Notes: generated by a model from the sequence alone, not told the origin. Positions 49,447-59,300 are shown, numbered from the stretch's first letter. The stretch: DNA of 64,000 nucleotides from Rhizobium nepotum 39/7 (GCF_000949865.1 NZ_JWJH01000002.1:62001-126000), one strand, 5' to 3'. Translations and numbers: made by a program.

Positions 49447-49888
49447 CGGCTTTCTGCTCGATACCAATATCATATCCCGGCTTGCCCCCGACAAACCTAC
49501 ACCCTCCGAAGCCACCCGCGCATGGTTCCATGTGCAAGGCGAGGCCTATGCACTTTATCTGTCAGCAATGACCGTTGCGGAAATCCAAAAGGGAATAGGA
49601 TATCTTGATCGCAAAGGCGCGGTCGGTCGCGCCAAACGACTGAATGACTGGTTAAACGCGCTGACCGAAAACTTCGGGGATCGAATACTACCAATGGATA
49701 TCGTGGTTGCCCGTATAGCGGGCGCGATGGAAGATATGGCAAACAGCAAAGGCCGTCATCCCGGGCTTGGCGACCTGATCATTGCCGCCACCGCTCAGGT
49801 CTATAGTCTGACTGTCATAACCGAAAACTTGAAGCACTTCCTTCCGTTGGGAATTCAAGTCGATTTGCCGTCGTCACTCCAGAAGTAG
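49439..49888 (+). CDS. PIN-domain toxin (FitB/VapC type)
   Basis: A 149-residue PIN ribonuclease. Acidic residues of the Mg2+ site are in LLDTNIISRL (Asp), VAEIQKG (Glu) and LGDLIIAATA (Asp). The GDLIIAATAQV segment groups it with the FitB-type. I start it at a TTG (49439) inside the end of the antitoxin, because that gives the canonical N-terminus and coupling; the ATG at 49394 would lie well within the antitoxin. The RNA target is unknown. It is convergent with gmk, 14 bases away. Confidence 0.83.
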   Translation: MSNGFLLDTNIISRLAPDKPTPSEATRAWFHVQGEAYALYLSAMTVAEIQKGIGYLDRKGAVGRAKRLNDWLNALTENFGDRILPMDIVVARIAGAMEDMANSKGRHPGLGDLIIAATAQVYSLTVITENLKHFLPLGIQVDLPSSLQK

Positions 49889-49902
49889 AACAAAAACGGT
49901 GT

Positions 49903-50568
49903 TCAGCCGAGCTGCGGCTCTTCCGCAAGCAGTTCGCGCACGAAATCGAACATGCCGTGGCGGCGGTCGCGGCGGACGCGTTCGGCTTTGACGATCGCCT
50001 CGACGGCTTCGAAGGCCGCCTGCAGGTCGTCGTTGAGGATGACGTAGTCATAGTCGCGCCAATGCTCGATTTCGGCGCGGGAATTGATGAGCCGAGTCTG
50101 GATAACGGCTTCGGTGTCTTCGGCGCGGCGGTGCAGGCGCGATTGCAGTTCGGTCATGGTCGGCGGCAGGATGAAGATCGAAACGACATCCGCCTTCATC
50201 TTGTCCTGAAGCTGCTCGGCGCCCTGCCAGTCGATGTCGAACAGCATGTCGCGTCCGGCCGCCATCGCCACTTCCACCGGCTCGCGCGGCGTGCCGTAAA
50301 AATTGCCGTGAACCTCGGCCCACTCCAGAAGCTCGTCACTGTCACGCAGACGCTCGAAGTCGCGTTTGGAAATGAAGTGATAGTGGATGCCTTCGATCTC
50401 GCTCTGCCGGCGCGGACGCGTTGTCACGCTGACGGACAGGCTGATATTCTTGTCCTTGTCGAGCAGGTTGCGCGCGATCGTGGATTTGCCCGCGCCCGAT
50501 GGCGATGAAATCACCAGCATCAGCCCTCTGCGGGCAATCGTAACAGGGGAATTGTTCACCGGGGCCAT
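49903..50568 (-). CDS. gmk: Guanylate kinase
   Basis: Phosphorylates GMP and dGMP with ATP. The 221 residues show the P-loop SPSGAGKST at about residues 21-29, the [10 protein letters not shown] segment that binds GMP, and the [10 protein letters not shown] motif. It follows the YicC gene by four bases, a pairing common across bacteria (YicC-gmk). Confidence 0.95.
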   Translation of the reverse strand: MAPVNNSPVTIARRGLMLVISSPSGAGKSTIARNLLDKDKNISLSVSVTTRPRRQSEIEGIHYHFISKRDFERLRDSDELLEWAEVHGNFYGTPREPVEVAMAAGRDMLFDIDWQGAEQLQDKMKADVVSIFILPPTMTELQSRLHRRAEDTEAVIQTRLINSRAEIEHWRDYDYVILNDDLQAAFEAVEAIVKAERVRRDRRHGMFDFVRELLAEEPQLG

Positions 50569-50572
50569 GGGT

Positions 50573-51460
50573 CTACTCCAGATTTTGGACCTGCTCGCGG
50601 AACTGGTCGATAACCACTTTCAGCTCTATGCCTGCTGCGGTTACCGCACTGGCGTTCGATTTGGAACAGATTGTATTCGACTCGCGGTTAAATTCCTGTG
50701 CAAGAAAATCGAGCTTGCGCCCGACCGGCCCGCCATTGGCCAAAAGCTCGCGCGACGCCTCGACATGGGCGCGCAGCCGGTCGACCTCTTCGCGCAGATC
50801 CGCCTTGGTGGCGATCAGCGCCGCCTCGGCGTGAAGACGGTCACGATCCAGCCCGTGCATGCCCTCACCGATGAGGGCGATCTGCTGGGCAAGCCTTGCG
50901 GCAATCTGTTCCGGCTGGCGGGAGGGATCGCTCTCGATAAGGCCAGCAAGTTGCTCGATCCTGTCGATCTGGCCGGACAGGATGGCAAACAGCGAAGCCC
51001 CTTCCCGCTCGCGCATGTCCTTCAGCTTCTCGACGGCGACGGCAAAGCCGGCAAGCACATCGGCGTTGCGTGCGGCCTGTGCCTGCGCATCATCTTCCGC
51101 CTCGCGAAAATCGACCAGCCCACGCAGCGACAGCAGCGTATCGAAGCTCAGTGGCTTGTCGTCGACGACGCCGACAAGTTCTTGCTTGAGAGCCAGAACA
51201 GCGGCGAGAGCATCGCGGTTGATCACCGCCTCCAACCGGTTTTCCGCAATCGCCAGCGTCAAGCCCGCCTGAACATTGCCGCGGGAAAAATGTCCGCCCG
51301 CGATTTCCCGCAGGCCCGTCTCCAGCGCTTCCAGACCGGTGGGCAGACGCAGGCGCACATCGAGCCCCTTGCCGTTCACCGAGCGTAATTCCCACGCCCA
51401 GCGGTAACGGCCGGACGTTCCCTCGCTGCGCGCGAACCCGGTCATCGATTGCAATGTCAT
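50573..51460 (-). CDS. YicC family protein (endoribonuclease family)
   Basis: A 295-residue cytoplasmic protein with the YicC N-terminus ([12 protein letters not shown]) and C-terminal DUF1732 (RLDAQVNE-like positions occupied by RLRAHVEAS, then [13 protein letters not shown]). YicC has been described as a stress-linked protein and as an endoribonuclease in recent work. It is in the mltG-YicC-gmk tail of the fatty-acid cluster. Confidence 0.9.
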   Translation of the reverse strand: MTLQSMTGFARSEGTSGRYRWAWELRSVNGKGLDVRLRLPTGLEALETGLREIAGGHFSRGNVQAGLTLAIAENRLEAVINRDALAAVLALKQELVGVVDDKPLSFDTLLSLRGLVDFREAEDDAQAQAARNADVLAGFAVAVEKLKDMREREGASLFAILSGQIDRIEQLAGLIESDPSRQPEQIAARLAQQIALIGEGMHGLDRDRLHAEAALIATKADLREEVDRLRAHVEASRELLANGGPVGRKLDFLAQEFNRESNTICSKSNASAVTAAGIELKVVIDQFREQVQNLE

Positions 51461-51486
51461 ATTCAGAAAGCCCCCTCATGCCGTGC

Positions 51487-51519
51487 AAAAAACCGGGCCT
51501 TGTGATGACAAGGCCCGGT
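51487..51519 (-). terminator. Intrinsic terminator after mltG
   Basis: Perfect 12-bp stem ACCGGGCCTTGT (51492-51503) / ACAAGGCCCGGT (51508-51519), GATG loop, followed on the minus strand by a T-run. It ends the mltG transcript, so YicC-gmk start from a separate promoter. Confidence 0.92.
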
Positions 51520-51527
51520 CAGGATTA

Positions 51528-52748
51528 TCAGTTATTGGCCGGTTTTTCCGCTTCCGCGCCGCCGGGTTGACCATCCACGACGACATCGGGATTGGCGCCT
51601 GAAGCCGCCTTTTCCGCCTCTATCTTGCGCCAGCGGCGCACATTGGCGTTGTGCTCGTCCAGCGTCTTTGCAAATACGTGGCCGCCGGTGCCATCGGCGA
51701 CGAAATATATGTCGTCGGTGCGCCACGGATTGGCAACTGCCTCGAGCGCGGCCCGGCCCGGATTGGCAATGGGAGACGGCGGCAGGCCCTTGATGACATA
51801 GGTGTTGAACGGCGTCTGCTTTTGCAGGTCCGACTGATAGATCGGCCTGTCGGAAGGCTTGCCGTCGCCGCCGAACAGACCGTAGATGATCGTCGGATCG
51901 GATTGCAGGCGCATGCCCTTCTTCAGGCGATTGTAGAAGACCGAGGCGACATGGGCGCGTTCGTCGTCCTTGCCGGTTTCCTTTTCGACGATCGAGGCGA
52001 GCGTCACGAATTCCTCGACCGTCTTGATCGGCAGGTCGGGATCACGTCGTTCCCAGATCATGTCGATGAGCTTGTCCTGCGCCGCACTCATCTGGTTGAT
52101 GATTTCCTCGCGCTTCGTACCACGGGTAAAGCGGTAGGTATCGGGACGAAGGCTGCCTTCCGGCGGTAGGGCTGCGGGCAGTTCGCCATCCAGTATCTCG
52201 TCTGCGCCAAGGCGCGCGAACATCTGCTTGACGGTCAGACCTTCGGGCAGCGACACGGAATAAAGGATCGACTTGCCGGATTCCAGCAGCATCATGATGT
52301 CCTTCATCGATGCGCCGGCCTTGATCTCGTATTCACCCGCCTTCAGCGTCTGGTCTTTTTGCAGGTAGCTGCCCGTCATCAGGCGGAAGACACGGGCATT
52401 GGAGACGACGTCGTTGCGCTCGAGATTATTGGCGATCTCAATCAGGCCTGCGCCATTGCGTACCGTGAAATGCGTATTCGTCTGAAGCGGACCGGGCTCC
52501 TGGAACGCGTTGATCATGTAATAGAAAGCCGCAACTGCAAGCACGCAGACGGCAACCGCAAGCGTCATCAGAAAATTCAGGAAGATCACCAGCTGGCCAT
52601 GGGCCTTGCGGGAGCGCTTGGGCGGAGCCGGCACTTTTTCCGGGCGCAGCGCCTCGGTCGGAGATTTCGGGATGATCGGGCCGCGATTGCCCTCGCCCGC
52701 ACCGTCTCGTCCGTATGATCCCTGGCTGTTCTGGTTCGTGTCGCTCAC
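51528..52748 (-). CDS. mltG: Endolytic murein transglycosylase
   Basis: Inner-membrane lytic transglycosylase (YceG) that cuts nascent glycan strands and so sets their length. The 406 residues have a cytoplasmic Pro/Lys-rich N-terminus, one membrane helix (about 47-70), a LysM-like region and the YceG catalytic domain with the Glu of LASIVEKETGK. The C-terminus is a short Ala/Pro-rich tail. It lies downstream of fabF as in many proteobacteria. Confidence 0.93.
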   Translation of the reverse strand: MSDTNQNSQGSYGRDGAGEGNRGPIIPKSPTEALRPEKVPAPPKRSRKAHGQLVIFLNFLMTLAVAVCVLAVAAFYYMINAFQEPGPLQTNTHFTVRNGAGLIEIANNLERNDVVSNARVFRLMTGSYLQKDQTLKAGEYEIKAGASMKDIMMLLESGKSILYSVSLPEGLTVKQMFARLGADEILDGELPAALPPEGSLRPDTYRFTRGTKREEIINQMSAAQDKLIDMIWERRDPDLPIKTVEEFVTLASIVEKETGKDDERAHVASVFYNRLKKGMRLQSDPTIIYGLFGGDGKPSDRPIYQSDLQKQTPFNTYVIKGLPPSPIANPGRAALEAVANPWRTDDIYFVADGTGGHVFAKTLDEHNANVRRWRKIEAEKAASGANPDVVVDGQPGGAEAEKPANN

Positions 52749-53115
52749 CGTCGGTCCTTTTCAGTTCGGCGTTGTCAGCGCTTTTTGCGCAGGTAATGCG
52801 GCAAAAACAGGTTCGGAATATCTTCCTGCACCACATAGAGACATCGTGAAGACCTCATTGTCTTCCTTCACGAATCGTCGTTTCCGGCAAAGCCGGTCGG
52901 GGAAGCCGTCTGCGGCGGGAGATCCGCCCGCAGCAGGAAACCATTCCGAAACCGGCAAACCGTCTCCTGTAAACGACTACAATATCGGCGCGAAAATCAA
53001 AATGGCTTTCGCAAGCCGCAATACGTTCTTCAAAAGAAGAGCGTGCCTTCAGCACCCGGCAGGAGGGAGCCGCATTCGCCTCAGGCAGTTTGCGGCGCCG
53101 GGTAGTCTTTGCGAT
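52749..53115. other. Intergenic region fabF to mltG, 367 bp
   Basis: No gene is supportable. The open frames here are antisense or of low coding quality. It should contain the mltG promoter; several short hairpins such as GCGGGCGGA...TCCGCCCGC-like pairs (near 52915-52935) are seen, without a T-tract. Confidence 0.45.
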
Positions 53116-54378
53116 TTAAGCTTCGTAACGGCGCAGCACGAGGGAGGCGTTGGTGCCGCCGAAACCGAAGGAGTTCGACAGGGCGACGTCGACCTGCCTC
53201 TTGCGCGCCTTGTGCGGCACCAGATCGATCTTCGTCTCCACGTCGGGATTGTCGAGGTTCAGCGTCGGCGGAACGATGTTGTCGCGGATCGCAAGTGCTG
53301 CGAAAATCGCCTCGATCGCACCGGCTGCACCGAGAAGGTGGCCCGTGGCCGATTTGGTCGAGGACATCGAGATTTTCGAAGCCGAATCACCGACAAGCCG
53401 CTCGACCGCGCCAAGCTCGATCGTGTCGGCCATGGTGGAGGTGCCGTGGGCGTTGATGTAGTCGATATCAGCAGGCGTCAGGCCGGCGCGCTTCAGCGCC
53501 ATCACCATGCAGCGATATGCGCCATCGCCATCCTCGGACGGAGCCGTGATGTGGTAGGCATCGCCGGAAAGGCCGTAACCGACGACTTCGGCATAGATCT
53601 TCGCGCCGCGCGCCTTGGCATGTTCCAGTTCTTCCAGAACGACGATGCCGGCGCCTTCGCCCATGACGAAACCGTCACGGTCGCGGTCATAGGGGCGGGA
53701 CGCCTTTTGCGGATCGTCATTATGCTGGGTGGAAAGCGCCTTGCAGGCGGCAAAGCCGGCAAGCGCAATGCGGCAGACCGGCGATTCGGCACCGCCCGCA
53801 ACCATGACGTCGGCGTCACCGAACGAGATCATCCGGGCGGCATCGCCAATGGCATGCGCACCGGTCGAGCAGGCCGTCACCACGGCATGGTTCGGCCCGC
53901 GCAGCTTGTGGCGGATGGAAACATGGCCGGAAACAAGGTTGATCAGACGGCCGGGAATGAAAAATGGAGAGATGCGGCGCGGGCCCTTGTCGCGCAGCGT
54001 GTAACCCGCCTCGACAATACCTTCCAGACCGCCAATGCCGGAGCCGATCAGAACGCCGGTGGCGATCTGGTCCTCGTCCGTTTCAGGATGCCAGCCGGCG
54101 TCGGCAAGCGCCATGTCGGCAGCGGCCACACCATAAAGGATGAACGGATCAATCTTGCGCTGCTCTTTGACTTCCATCCAGTCATCGGCATTGAAGGTGC
54201 CGTTGGAGCCATCGCCGACGGGAATGCGGCAAGCGATCTTTGCGGGCAAGTCTTCGACTTCGAACTCGGTCACGAGACGGGCGCCGTTCTGGCCGGCCAA
54301 CAGCCGCTCCCAGGTCACTTCCGTTCCGCATCCAAGAGGAGATACCATGCCGGTACCGGTGATAACGACACGCCTCAT
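53116..54378 (-). CDS. fabF: 3-oxoacyl-[ACP] synthase II
   Basis: Elongating beta-ketoacyl-ACP synthase, 420 residues. The catalytic Cys-His-His triad is visible in TACSTGAHA, NAHGTST and SATGHLLGA. I use the ATG at 54378, preceded by GGAG; the frame is open to 54435 but the extension is atypical. acpP lies 165 bp upstream with a hairpin between them. Confidence 0.95.
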   Translation of the reverse strand: MRRVVITGTGMVSPLGCGTEVTWERLLAGQNGARLVTEFEVEDLPAKIACRIPVGDGSNGTFNADDWMEVKEQRKIDPFILYGVAAADMALADAGWHPETDEDQIATGVLIGSGIGGLEGIVEAGYTLRDKGPRRISPFFIPGRLINLVSGHVSIRHKLRGPNHAVVTACSTGAHAIGDAARMISFGDADVMVAGGAESPVCRIALAGFAACKALSTQHNDDPQKASRPYDRDRDGFVMGEGAGIVVLEELEHAKARGAKIYAEVVGYGLSGDAYHITAPSEDGDGAYRCMVMALKRAGLTPADIDYINAHGTSTMADTIELGAVERLVGDSASKISMSSTKSATGHLLGAAGAIEAIFAALAIRDNIVPPTLNLDNPDVETKIDLVPHKARKRQVDVALSNSFGFGGTNASLVLRRYEA

Positions 54379-54484
54379 CGTCAACGCTCCGCCCTTATCC
54401 AAATCATCAGTCTTCTTTGCAGCACCGCGCACCACGAAACGGCGAGGACAAGCGCTGCAATATTGTCGGTCTCACGATAAAATA

Positions 54485-54507
54485 TTGGCCCGGACAAGCC
54501 GGGCCAA
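54485..54507 (-). terminator. Hairpin between acpP and fabF (attenuator candidate)
   Basis: TTGGCCCGG (54485-54493), 5-base loop, CCGGGCCAA (54499-54507). On the minus strand it is followed by TATTTTAT, a poor U-tract. Partial termination here would give more acpP than fabF mRNA. Confidence 0.6.
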
Positions 54508-54543
54508 GACGGGAGGTTATGACACCTCCCCGATACAGGTCGA

Positions 54544-54780
54544 TCAGGCCTGGGCCTTCTCGATGAACTTGACGGCGTCGCCGACAGTCAGGATCGAGTC
54601 AGCTGCGTCGTCGGGAATCTCGACGCCGAACTCTTCTTCGAAAGCCATGACGAGTTCAACGGTGTCGAGCGAATCAGCGCCCAGATCGTCAATGAAGCTT
54701 GCGCCTTCAACAACTTTGTCGGCGTCGACGCCCAGATGATCAATTACAATTTTCTTTACGCGTTCTGCGATATCGCTCAT
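54544..54780 (-). CDS. acpP: Acyl carrier protein
   Basis: A 78-residue acidic carrier of fatty-acid intermediates. S37 in GADSLDTVE is the phosphopantetheine site. AGGAAA precedes the start. Its place between fabG and fabF is the usual one. Confidence 0.97.
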   Translation of the reverse strand: MSDIAERVKKIVIDHLGVDADKVVEGASFIDDLGADSLDTVELVMAFEEEFGVEIPDDAADSILTVGDAVKFIEKAQA

Positions 54781-55131
54781 GTCGGTTTCCTCGACCTTTA
54801 TTTTGAAGGGAATGCCTTACGGCACCCTGCCCTGTTAGAAGCCCTCATGCGCCGTTCAAATCCGGCACCGCTGGCAAACCCGTTCAACCCGGTCCAAGCT
54901 AGACATCGTCGCGCAAAATCGCAACGGCTTCCTGTCTCTCCGGGACGACTGTTCACAGTCTTGGCCCGATTAACACGGTTTCAATCGGTCGAAAAGCCTG
55001 AAAACGCGCTAAGCACAACGTATGACAGGCAATTTCGCCGGAAACCGGCATGGAGGGTCTTGCAGCGCCGGGCTACCCAAGAAGGTGCTGAAATAGCGCC
55101 GCAATCTTTTCAAGACGTCTTTGAGCCGGCG
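54781..55131. other. Intergenic region fabG to acpP, 351 bp
   Basis: No gene is supportable. The region should hold a strong acpP promoter on the minus strand, close to 54800-54900. I found no tRNA-like or terminator structure with a clear T-tract. Confidence 0.45.
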
Positions 55132-55869
55132 TCAGATCATCGCCATGCCGCCATTGACGTGCAGGGTCTGCCCGGTCATGTAGGCCGCTTCATTGGAGGC
55201 CAGATAAAGAACGGCCGAAGCGACTTCGGCTCCAGTTCCCATACGCTTCATGGGAATGGCGCCCATGATGGCCTCTTTCTGCTTGTCGTTCAGCTTGCCG
55301 GTCATGGCGCTTTCGATGAAGCCGGGCGCCACGCAGTTGACGGTGACGTTACGGGTGGCGATTTCCTGCGCCAGCGACTTCGAAAAACCGATCATGCCGG
55401 CCTTGGAGGCGCAGTAGTTGGCCTGGCCGGGATTGCCGGTGACGCCGACGATGGAGGTGATGTTGATGATGCGGCCGAAGCGGCGGCGCATCATCGGATG
55501 CGTCAGCTCGCGCGTCAGGCGGAACATCGCAGTCAGGTTCACTTCGATGACATTGTCCCAGTCCTCGTCGCTCATGCGCACGAAGAGGCCATCCTTGGTG
55601 ATGCCGGCATTGTTGACGAGAATATCGACGCCTTCCAGCTCGGCCTCGGCCTTTTCGCCGAGCGCCTTGACCTCGGCGCGATCGGCAAGGTTGGCCGGGA
55701 AAATCTTGACGCGATCGCCAAGTTCCGCCGCCAGCGCCTCGAGCTTTTCAACGCGCGTGCCGTGCAGGCCGACGGTGGCGCCCCGGCTGTGCAGGAGGCG
55801 GGCGATTTCCTCGCCGATGCCGCCGGTCGCGCCGGTTACGAGAGCCTTGCGGCCTGTCAGATCAAACAT
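55132..55869 (-). CDS. fabG: 3-oxoacyl-[ACP] reductase
   Basis: NADPH-dependent SDR of fatty-acid elongation, 245 residues. The TGATGGIGE cofactor loop (about 12-20), NNAG segment and YCASK catalytic pair are present. I choose the ATG at 55869, with GGAGAAGGA upstream. Located between fabD and acpP. Confidence 0.95.
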   Translation of the reverse strand: MFDLTGRKALVTGATGGIGEEIARLLHSRGATVGLHGTRVEKLEALAAELGDRVKIFPANLADRAEVKALGEKAEAELEGVDILVNNAGITKDGLFVRMSDEDWDNVIEVNLTAMFRLTRELTHPMMRRRFGRIINITSIVGVTGNPGQANYCASKAGMIGFSKSLAQEIATRNVTVNCVAPGFIESAMTGKLNDKQKEAIMGAIPMKRMGTGAEVASAVLYLASNEAAYMTGQTLHVNGGMAMI

Positions 55870-56031
55870 GGTCCGTTCCTTCTCCGAAGCATGTCTCCCA
55901 AAAATGTGCAGCGGTTTTGGGACAAAGACATGCGTAAAAACAAAATTCAAAGTAATTCCGCAAAAGCCTTTTAGCGGAATTGCTTCGGGAATTACCGTAA
56001 AACAAAAGGCCGTTACGGGGAAAGTCCGCTC

Positions 56032-56976
56032 TCAGCCTATCAGGGTTGCCAGAAGCTGGTCGATATCGGCAGCGCCGTTGACGGCAACGCCGTTCACCGT
56101 CTTGTCGATGCGGCGGGCAAGGCCCGTCAGCACCTTGCCGGAACCGATCTCGTAAAGCTGCGTCACATTGTTGGCGGCGAACCATTCCACCGTCTCGCGC
56201 CAGCGCACCTGGCCGGTCACCTGCTCGACCAGCAGGGCGGCAATCTCGTTGGCATCGGAAACGGGAACGGCGCGCACATTGGCGATAACAGGCACGATCG
56301 GGTTCTTCTTTTCGACAGCCGCCAGCGCTTCGCGCATCGCTTCTGCGGCAGGCGCCATCAGTGCGGAGTGGAAGGGCGCGGAAACCGGCAGCATGATGGC
56401 GCGCTTGGCGCCCTTTTCGGAAGCGATCGCCGCAGCCTTTTCGACAGCCGCCTTGCCACCGGAGATAACCAGCTGGCCGCCGCCATTGTCATTGGCGATC
56501 TGGCAGACGCCGAGAATGCCGGCTTCTTCGCAAATGCTGGAAACCACATCATGCTCCAGCCCGATGATCGCCGCCATGGCGCCCTCGCCCACAGGTACGG
56601 CGGCCTGCATGGCATTGCCACGGATGCGGAGAAGCCGGGCGGTATCGGCAATAGAGAAAGTGCCGGCGGCACAGAGTGCCGAATATTCGCCGAGCGAATG
56701 GCCTGCGACATAGGAGACGGCATCGGAGAGCTTGAGACCGCGCGCTTCGAGAACCCGCATGACCGCCATGGACACCGCCATAAGGGCTGGCTGGGCGTTT
56801 GCCGTCAGCGTCAGCGTTTCTTCCGGGCCGTTCCACATGATATCGGAAAGTTTCTGGCCAAGCGCCTCATCGACTTCTTCGAAAACCGCGCGCGCCTCGA
56901 CATAGGTGTCGGCGAGTTCCTTGCCCATGCCGACGGCCTGGCTTCCCTGACCGGGAAATGTGAATGCAATACCCAT
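56032..56976 (-). CDS. fabD: Malonyl CoA-acyl carrier protein transacylase
   Basis: Loads malonyl groups on ACP. The 314 residues start GIAFTFPGQGSQ and contain the nucleophile S94 in GHSLGEYSA and the His of APFHSALM. AAGGAC precedes the ATG at 56976; the frame opens at 57027 but the added residues are not family-like. First gene of the fab cluster on the minus strand, divergent from the aldo-keto reductase. Confidence 0.95.
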   Translation of the reverse strand: MGIAFTFPGQGSQAVGMGKELADTYVEARAVFEEVDEALGQKLSDIMWNGPEETLTLTANAQPALMAVSMAVMRVLEARGLKLSDAVSYVAGHSLGEYSALCAAGTFSIADTARLLRIRGNAMQAAVPVGEGAMAAIIGLEHDVVSSICEEAGILGVCQIANDNGGGQLVISGGKAAVEKAAAIASEKGAKRAIMLPVSAPFHSALMAPAAEAMREALAAVEKKNPIVPVIANVRAVPVSDANEIAALLVEQVTGQVRWRETVEWFAANNVTQLYEIGSGKVLTGLARRIDKTVNGVAVNGAADIDQLLATLIG

Positions 56977-57199
56977 GGGATGTGGTCCTTCTTTTCTGGC
57001 CTTGCCTTTATTCTTTTCGACTTCCATTCACATTCCGGCCTGCGGAGTCAAGGCTTGAGCGCCCCGGCGGCCCTTCCACGAGGCATTGCCTGCCTATTTT
57101 CCCCTTAATCTTTAATCATATTTTTTCTTGCACTGCGGCAATTCCCGACTACTTTCATGCCACCTTTCAAACCATCTCGCCAAGCATCGGGACATTTTC

Positions 57200-58243
57200 A
57201 TGAAACAGAGACTATTGGGCCGCACGGGTATTTCCGTGTCCGAAATTTGCCTTGGCACGATGACGTGGGGCACGCAGAACACTGAAGCCGAAGCGCATGC
57301 GCAGATGGATTACGCCGTCGAAAATGGCGTCAATTTCTTCGATACGGCCGAACTTTACCCTACCACCCCGGTTTCCGCCGAAACGCAGGGACGGACGGAA
57401 GACTATATCGGCACATGGTTCGAAAAAACCGGCAAGCGCGATCAGGTCGTGCTCGCCACCAAGGTCGCCGGTTCCGGTCGCGACTATATTCGCGGCGGAC
57501 GCGATATCGATGCGAGCGCCATCCGCGAGGCAGTGGATACCAGCCTCGCGCGCCTGAAGACGGATTATATCGACCTCTACCAGATCCATTGGCCGAACCG
57601 TGGCACCTACCATTTCCGCGGCGCCTGGAGCTTCGATGCTTTCGGTCAGGAAAAAGAACGCACGCTTGCCGAAATCACCGAGAAGCTCGATACGCTCGGC
57701 GAACTGGTGAAAGCCGGCAAGATCCGCGCCATCGGCCTTTCCAACGAGAGCGCCTGGGGCACCCAGAAATATATCGATATCGCCGAGGCCCGCGGCCTGC
57801 CGCGCGTCGCCACCATCCAGAACGAATATAGCCTGCTCTACCGCACCTTCGATCTCGACATGGCGGAAGTCGCCCATCACGAAGATGTCGGCCTGCTCGC
57901 CTATTCGCCGCTGGCGGCGGGGCTGCTCACCGGCAAGTACCAGAACGGCGCACGCCCAGCGGGATCACGCGCAACCATCAATCAGGATCTCGGCGGCCGC
58001 CTGCAGCCGCTTCAGGAAGCGCCGGTCAAGGCCTATCTTGAATTGGCCTACAAATACGAGATCGATCCGGCGCACCTCGCGATCGCCTTCTGCCTGACCC
58101 GCCCCTTCATGGCTTCGGTCATCATAGGTGCAACGACAATGGAACAGTTGAAGGTGGATATCGCGGCAGCCGATGTGAGCTTGTCCGACGAGGTGCTGAC
58201 AAGCATCGCGGCGATCCATCGTCAGTATCCGATGCCGATCTGA
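57200..58243 (+). CDS. NADP(H)-dependent aldo-keto reductase, Tas-like
   Basis: A 347-residue TIM-barrel oxidoreductase very like E. coli Tas. Catalytic residues D48, Y53, K88 and the His in YQIHWPNR are present; Tas landmarks include LGTMTWGTQNTEAEAHAQ, VATIQNEYSLLYR and IGATTMEQLK. The family reduces various aldehydes and ketones; natural substrate unknown. The ATG at 57200 is the first with a normal N-terminus. Divergent from fabD. Confidence 0.9.
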   Translation: MKQRLLGRTGISVSEICLGTMTWGTQNTEAEAHAQMDYAVENGVNFFDTAELYPTTPVSAETQGRTEDYIGTWFEKTGKRDQVVLATKVAGSGRDYIRGGRDIDASAIREAVDTSLARLKTDYIDLYQIHWPNRGTYHFRGAWSFDAFGQEKERTLAEITEKLDTLGELVKAGKIRAIGLSNESAWGTQKYIDIAEARGLPRVATIQNEYSLLYRTFDLDMAEVAHHEDVGLLAYSPLAAGLLTGKYQNGARPAGSRATINQDLGGRLQPLQEAPVKAYLELAYKYEIDPAHLAIAFCLTRPFMASVIIGATTMEQLKVDIAAADVSLSDEVLTSIAAIHRQYPMPI

Positions 58244-58534
58244 CACCATCACGGCGCGCTTTTTCGCCCCCGGTCCTTGCATTCCAGGCAGAAATGGGTA
58301 TAAGCGCGCTGTTCACAACACCCGGTCCAATTGGCTGGTGGCTGAACGGAGGGCTGGTTTCGGTAACGAAACAGCAGGAACCATAAGGTTTTTCCGGCCT
58401 CCCGTGTCTCCGCTCTCGACCGTCTCGAACAACGCTTTTCTTGCTTTAGGGCTTTACCGCCCATCCAAGAGCAGTCGTTGAGGCTTAGCGCCGTTGCCGG
58501 GTGAAGGACGAAACGCAAGAAAGGCAAAGCTTAA
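58244..58534. other. rpsF leader and promoter region, 291 bp
   Basis: No gene. The last 110 bases before rpsF contain several C/G-rich short pairings. In other bacteria the rpsF leader folds into an S6:S18-binding autoregulatory element; I cannot confirm that structure by eye. Confidence 0.35.
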
Positions 58535-58996
58535 ATGGCTCTTTACGAACACATCTTCCTTGCCCGGCAGGATATTTCTGCCCAGCAGGTTGACGCACTT
58601 GTCGAGCAGTACAAGGGCGTTATCGAATCGTTCGGCGGTAAAGTCGGACGCGTCGAGAACTGGGGTCTGAAGTCCCTTACCTACCGCATCAAGAAGAACC
58701 GCAAGGCTCACTACGCTCTCATGGACATCGACGCTCCGGCGCCTGCCATCCATGAAATCGAGCGCCAGATGCGCATCAACGAAGACGTTCTTCGCTACAT
58801 GACCATCGCCGTCGAAGCCCACGAAGAAGGCCCGTCCGCGATGATGCAGAAGCGCGACCGTGACGACCGTCCGCGCCGCGATGGCGACCGTCCGGACCGT
58901 GGCCCGCGTGAAGATCGTGGTCCCCGTCCGCCGCGCGAAGGTGGCTTCGGCGACCGCGAAGACCGTCCGCGCCGTCCGCGCGAAGACCGTGCATAA
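58535..58996 (+). CDS. rpsF: 30S ribosomal protein S6
   Basis: Platform protein of the small subunit that pairs with S18. The first 100 residues are ordinary S6 ([14 protein letters not shown] ... [19 protein letters not shown]). The last 45 or so residues are a low-complexity tail almost wholly made of Arg, Asp, Pro, Gly and Glu, with RPRRD/REDRP-like repeats. E. coli S6 carries a polyglutamate tail at the same place. rpsR follows 13 bases later. Confidence 0.97.
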   Translation: MALYEHIFLARQDISAQQVDALVEQYKGVIESFGGKVGRVENWGLKSLTYRIKKNRKAHYALMDIDAPAPAIHEIERQMRINEDVLRYMTIAVEAHEEGPSAMMQKRDRDDRPRRDGDRPDRGPREDRGPRPPREGGFGDREDRPRRPREDRA

Positions 58997-59009
58997 GGAG
59001 AATTGACCA

Positions 59010-59258
59010 ATGGCTGATACATCCTCTTCCCAGGCACGCCGCCCGTTCCACCGCCGTCGCAAGACGTGCCCCTTCTCCGGCGCAAACGCTCCGAAGATCG
59101 ACTACAAGGACGTTCGTCTTCTGCAGCGCTACATTTCCGAGCGCGGCAAGATCGTTCCTTCCCGCATCACGGCCGTTTCCCAGAAGAAGCAGCGCGAACT
59201 CGCCCAGGCGATCAAGCGCGCGCGTTTCCTCGGCCTGCTGCCTTACGTCGTAGCGTAA
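59010..59258 (+). CDS. rpsR: 30S ribosomal protein S18
   Basis: An 82-residue basic S18 with the conserved [20 protein letters not shown] segment and RRKTCPF near the N-terminus. AAGGAG precedes the start. A strong terminator follows, so it forms a two-gene transcript with rpsF. Confidence 0.97.
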   Translation: MADTSSSQARRPFHRRRKTCPFSGANAPKIDYKDVRLLQRYISERGKIVPSRITAVSQKKQRELAQAIKRARFLGLLPYVVA

Positions 59259-59268
59259 TGATTTGAAG

Positions 59269-59300
59269 CGAGGCTGCGTTTTGCACGCGGCCTCGTTTTT
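59269..59300 (+). terminator. Intrinsic terminator after rpsR
   Basis: CGAGGC (59269-59274) pairs with GCCTCG (59290-59295) with an inner TGCGT/ACGCG pairing (one G-T), 5-base loop, then TTTTT. It separates rpsF-rpsR from the DUF2232 gene and rplI. Confidence 0.88.

Noticed and set aside
58244..58534. S6:S18-binding leader RNA
   Set aside because: The location is right, but I could not build the characteristic fold by eye, so I did not call it. A covariance-model search would decide.
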